Origin: Oscillospiraceae bacterium
GTDB lineage: Bacteria; Bacillota; Clostridia; Oscillospirales; JAKOTC01
Assembly (NCBI GenBank): GCA_035353335.1
Contig: DAOPZJ010000042.1
Span: forward strand, 1 to 24,441
DNA: 24,441 bases
Reading direction: 5' to 3'
The notes beneath the pieces are model-generated. The model ran no database searches and was not told the DNA's origin. It saw only the letters and a list, made by a program, of their open reading frames with translations. The position numbers were made by a program, and so were the translations under genes. Numbering within the stretch: position 1 is the stretch's first letter; every line of letters starts with the position of its first letter. Shown in pieces: positions 23,748 through 24,441 of this stretch.

Positions 23748-24206
23748 ATGGAAAAGATTGCGAGTTTCACGGTCAATCACAATCACCTCACACAGGGGAT
23801 TTACACTTCCCGCAAAGACGGCGATATCGTAACTTACGACCTTCGTTTTCGCCGTCCCAACCGTGAAGCGGTGCTTTCAAATGCCGCTTTGCACACCATC
23901 GAACATTTGATGGCGACGGTATTGCGAAACGGCTGCTTGAAGGACAAGGTCATCTATTTCGGACCGATGGGCTGCCGGACGGGCTTTTACTTATTGCTGC
24001 GGGGCGCAAAACCCGCTGATGCCATCCGCGTTACGGTCGAAGCGTTAAAATCGGTCTCCGAATGGGATGGGGAAATCCCCGGTGCTGCCGAGGCCGAATG
24101 CGGAAATTACAAGGAACACGATCTCATTGCAGCTAAAAAAGAGGCAGCTGCGATGGCCGATATTTTAAAAAATTGGACGGAAAATGACTTGGTATATCGC
24201 TCCTGA
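23748..24206 (+). CDS. luxS: S-ribosylhomocysteine lyase
   Basis: A 152-residue iron enzyme that splits S-ribosylhomocysteine into homocysteine and the autoinducer-2 precursor. HTIEH supplies metal ligands H49 and H53. C118 in AECGNYKEHDL is the third ligand, and C76 in GPMGCRTGFY is the catalytic cysteine. Length is normal. The gene starts 13 bp after ilvE. No Shine-Dalgarno sequence is visible in AACTTAACGAATTAA, so translation may depend on ribosomes ending ilvE. It recycles methyl-cycle sulfur; whether it signals cannot be told here. Confidence 0.97.
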   Translation: MEKIASFTVNHNHLTQGIYTSRKDGDIVTYDLRFRRPNREAVLSNAALHTIEHLMATVLRNGCLKDKVIYFGPMGCRTGFYLLLRGAKPADAIRVTVEALKSVSEWDGEIPGAAEAECGNYKEHDLIAAKKEAAAMADILKNWTENDLVYRS

Positions 24207-24221
24207 AACGAGGTGATTCCT

Positions 24222-24441
24222 TTGCCACATGACGCGGCTTCCGCTTTAAAGCCGAAATTTTTATCATACGAATATTTCAGAGCAAAGAAAAACCGGCCAA
24301 ACGGCCAATATATCTATTATTTTTATATTCTTTGTTACAAAACAGGGCTTCGGACAGTCTCGCTGTTCCGTAAAGCCGGTATTTTTTTCAAGGAATTGTT
24401 CCGGTTTATATTTATCGGTTTAATCGCCGGAACGGTCGTCA
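24222..24441 (+). CDS. Unidentified membrane protein, 3' end outside window
   Basis: The frame is open from TTG at 24222 to the window end (73 codons), beginning MPHDAASALKPKFLSYEYF. AGGTG (24211-24215) lies 6 bases before the TTG, like the start of the lipoprotein gene at 18824. A basic, tyrosine-rich region is followed by a hydrophobic stretch from about residue 59 (FRFIFIGLIAGTVV), probably a transmembrane helix. It starts 15 bp after luxS and is likely in the same operon. I do not recognise the family from this fragment. Confidence 0.6.
   Translation, partial: MPHDAASALKPKFLSYEYFRAKKNRPNGQYIYYFYILCYKTGLRTVSLFRKAGIFFKELFRFIFIGLIAGTVV

Overview
The window is chromosomal DNA that looks like an anaerobic, fermentative Firmicute of class Clostridia. 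The reasons are Shine-Dalgarno sequences of the AGGAGG type, sigma-A promoters, a threonine T-box riboswitch, Rex with AdhE, an H-cluster sensor protein, DapL-type lysine/diaminopimelate synthesis and tRNA genes with encoded CCA. Genus cannot be assigned from sequence reading alone. Bases 1-34 are not genomic: they are a T10 run followed by the Illumina P7 adapter, so the left end is an assembly artefact.

Positions 35-7060 (all minus strand) form a redox/fermentation block. Read 5' to 3' it is rex, a LysR regulator, adhE, an aminoglycoside-phosphotransferase-like kinase, a [2Fe-2S] thioredoxin-fold ferredoxin, and a sensory [FeFe]-hydrogenase-like protein with a PAS domain. The last gene is cut by the contig end. 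The adhE and rex promoters share an ATATCGATAT palindrome just upstream of their -35 boxes. Positions 7222-9530 (plus) hold a small membrane protein and an M3 oligoendopeptidase. Positions 9611-11343 (minus) hold an AbrB-like regulator and a two-gene ABC-2 exporter.

Positions 11344-11894 are non-coding and contain a 423-bp element with imperfect 55-58 bp inverted ends, then the dapL terminator. Positions 11895-16325 (minus) are a T-box(Thr)-thrS-dapF-dapL transcription unit with no visible internal terminator. This suggests that uncharged tRNA-Thr also controls two enzymes of diaminopimelate/lysine synthesis. Positions 16365-17570 carry a FeoB-associated-type Cys-rich membrane peptide diverging from a ZIP metal transporter.

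Positions 17814-18171 (minus) are a tRNA operon, Gly(TCC)-Arg(TCT)-His(GTG), with a perfect consensus promoter overlapping an upstream terminator hairpin. After a lipoprotein gene (18243-18824), 19028-22485 (minus) encode a GH38 alpha-mannosidase and a UroD/MtaA-family protein. These diverge, from back-to-back promoters, from a plus-strand run of a branched-chain aminotransferase, luxS, and the start of an unidentified membrane protein that leaves the window.

Most of the window is ordinary core and fermentation metabolism. The best candidates for something under-described are the hydrogenase-like sensor joined to adhE and a kinase, the shared palindrome at adhE and rex, and the T-box reaching dapF-dapL.
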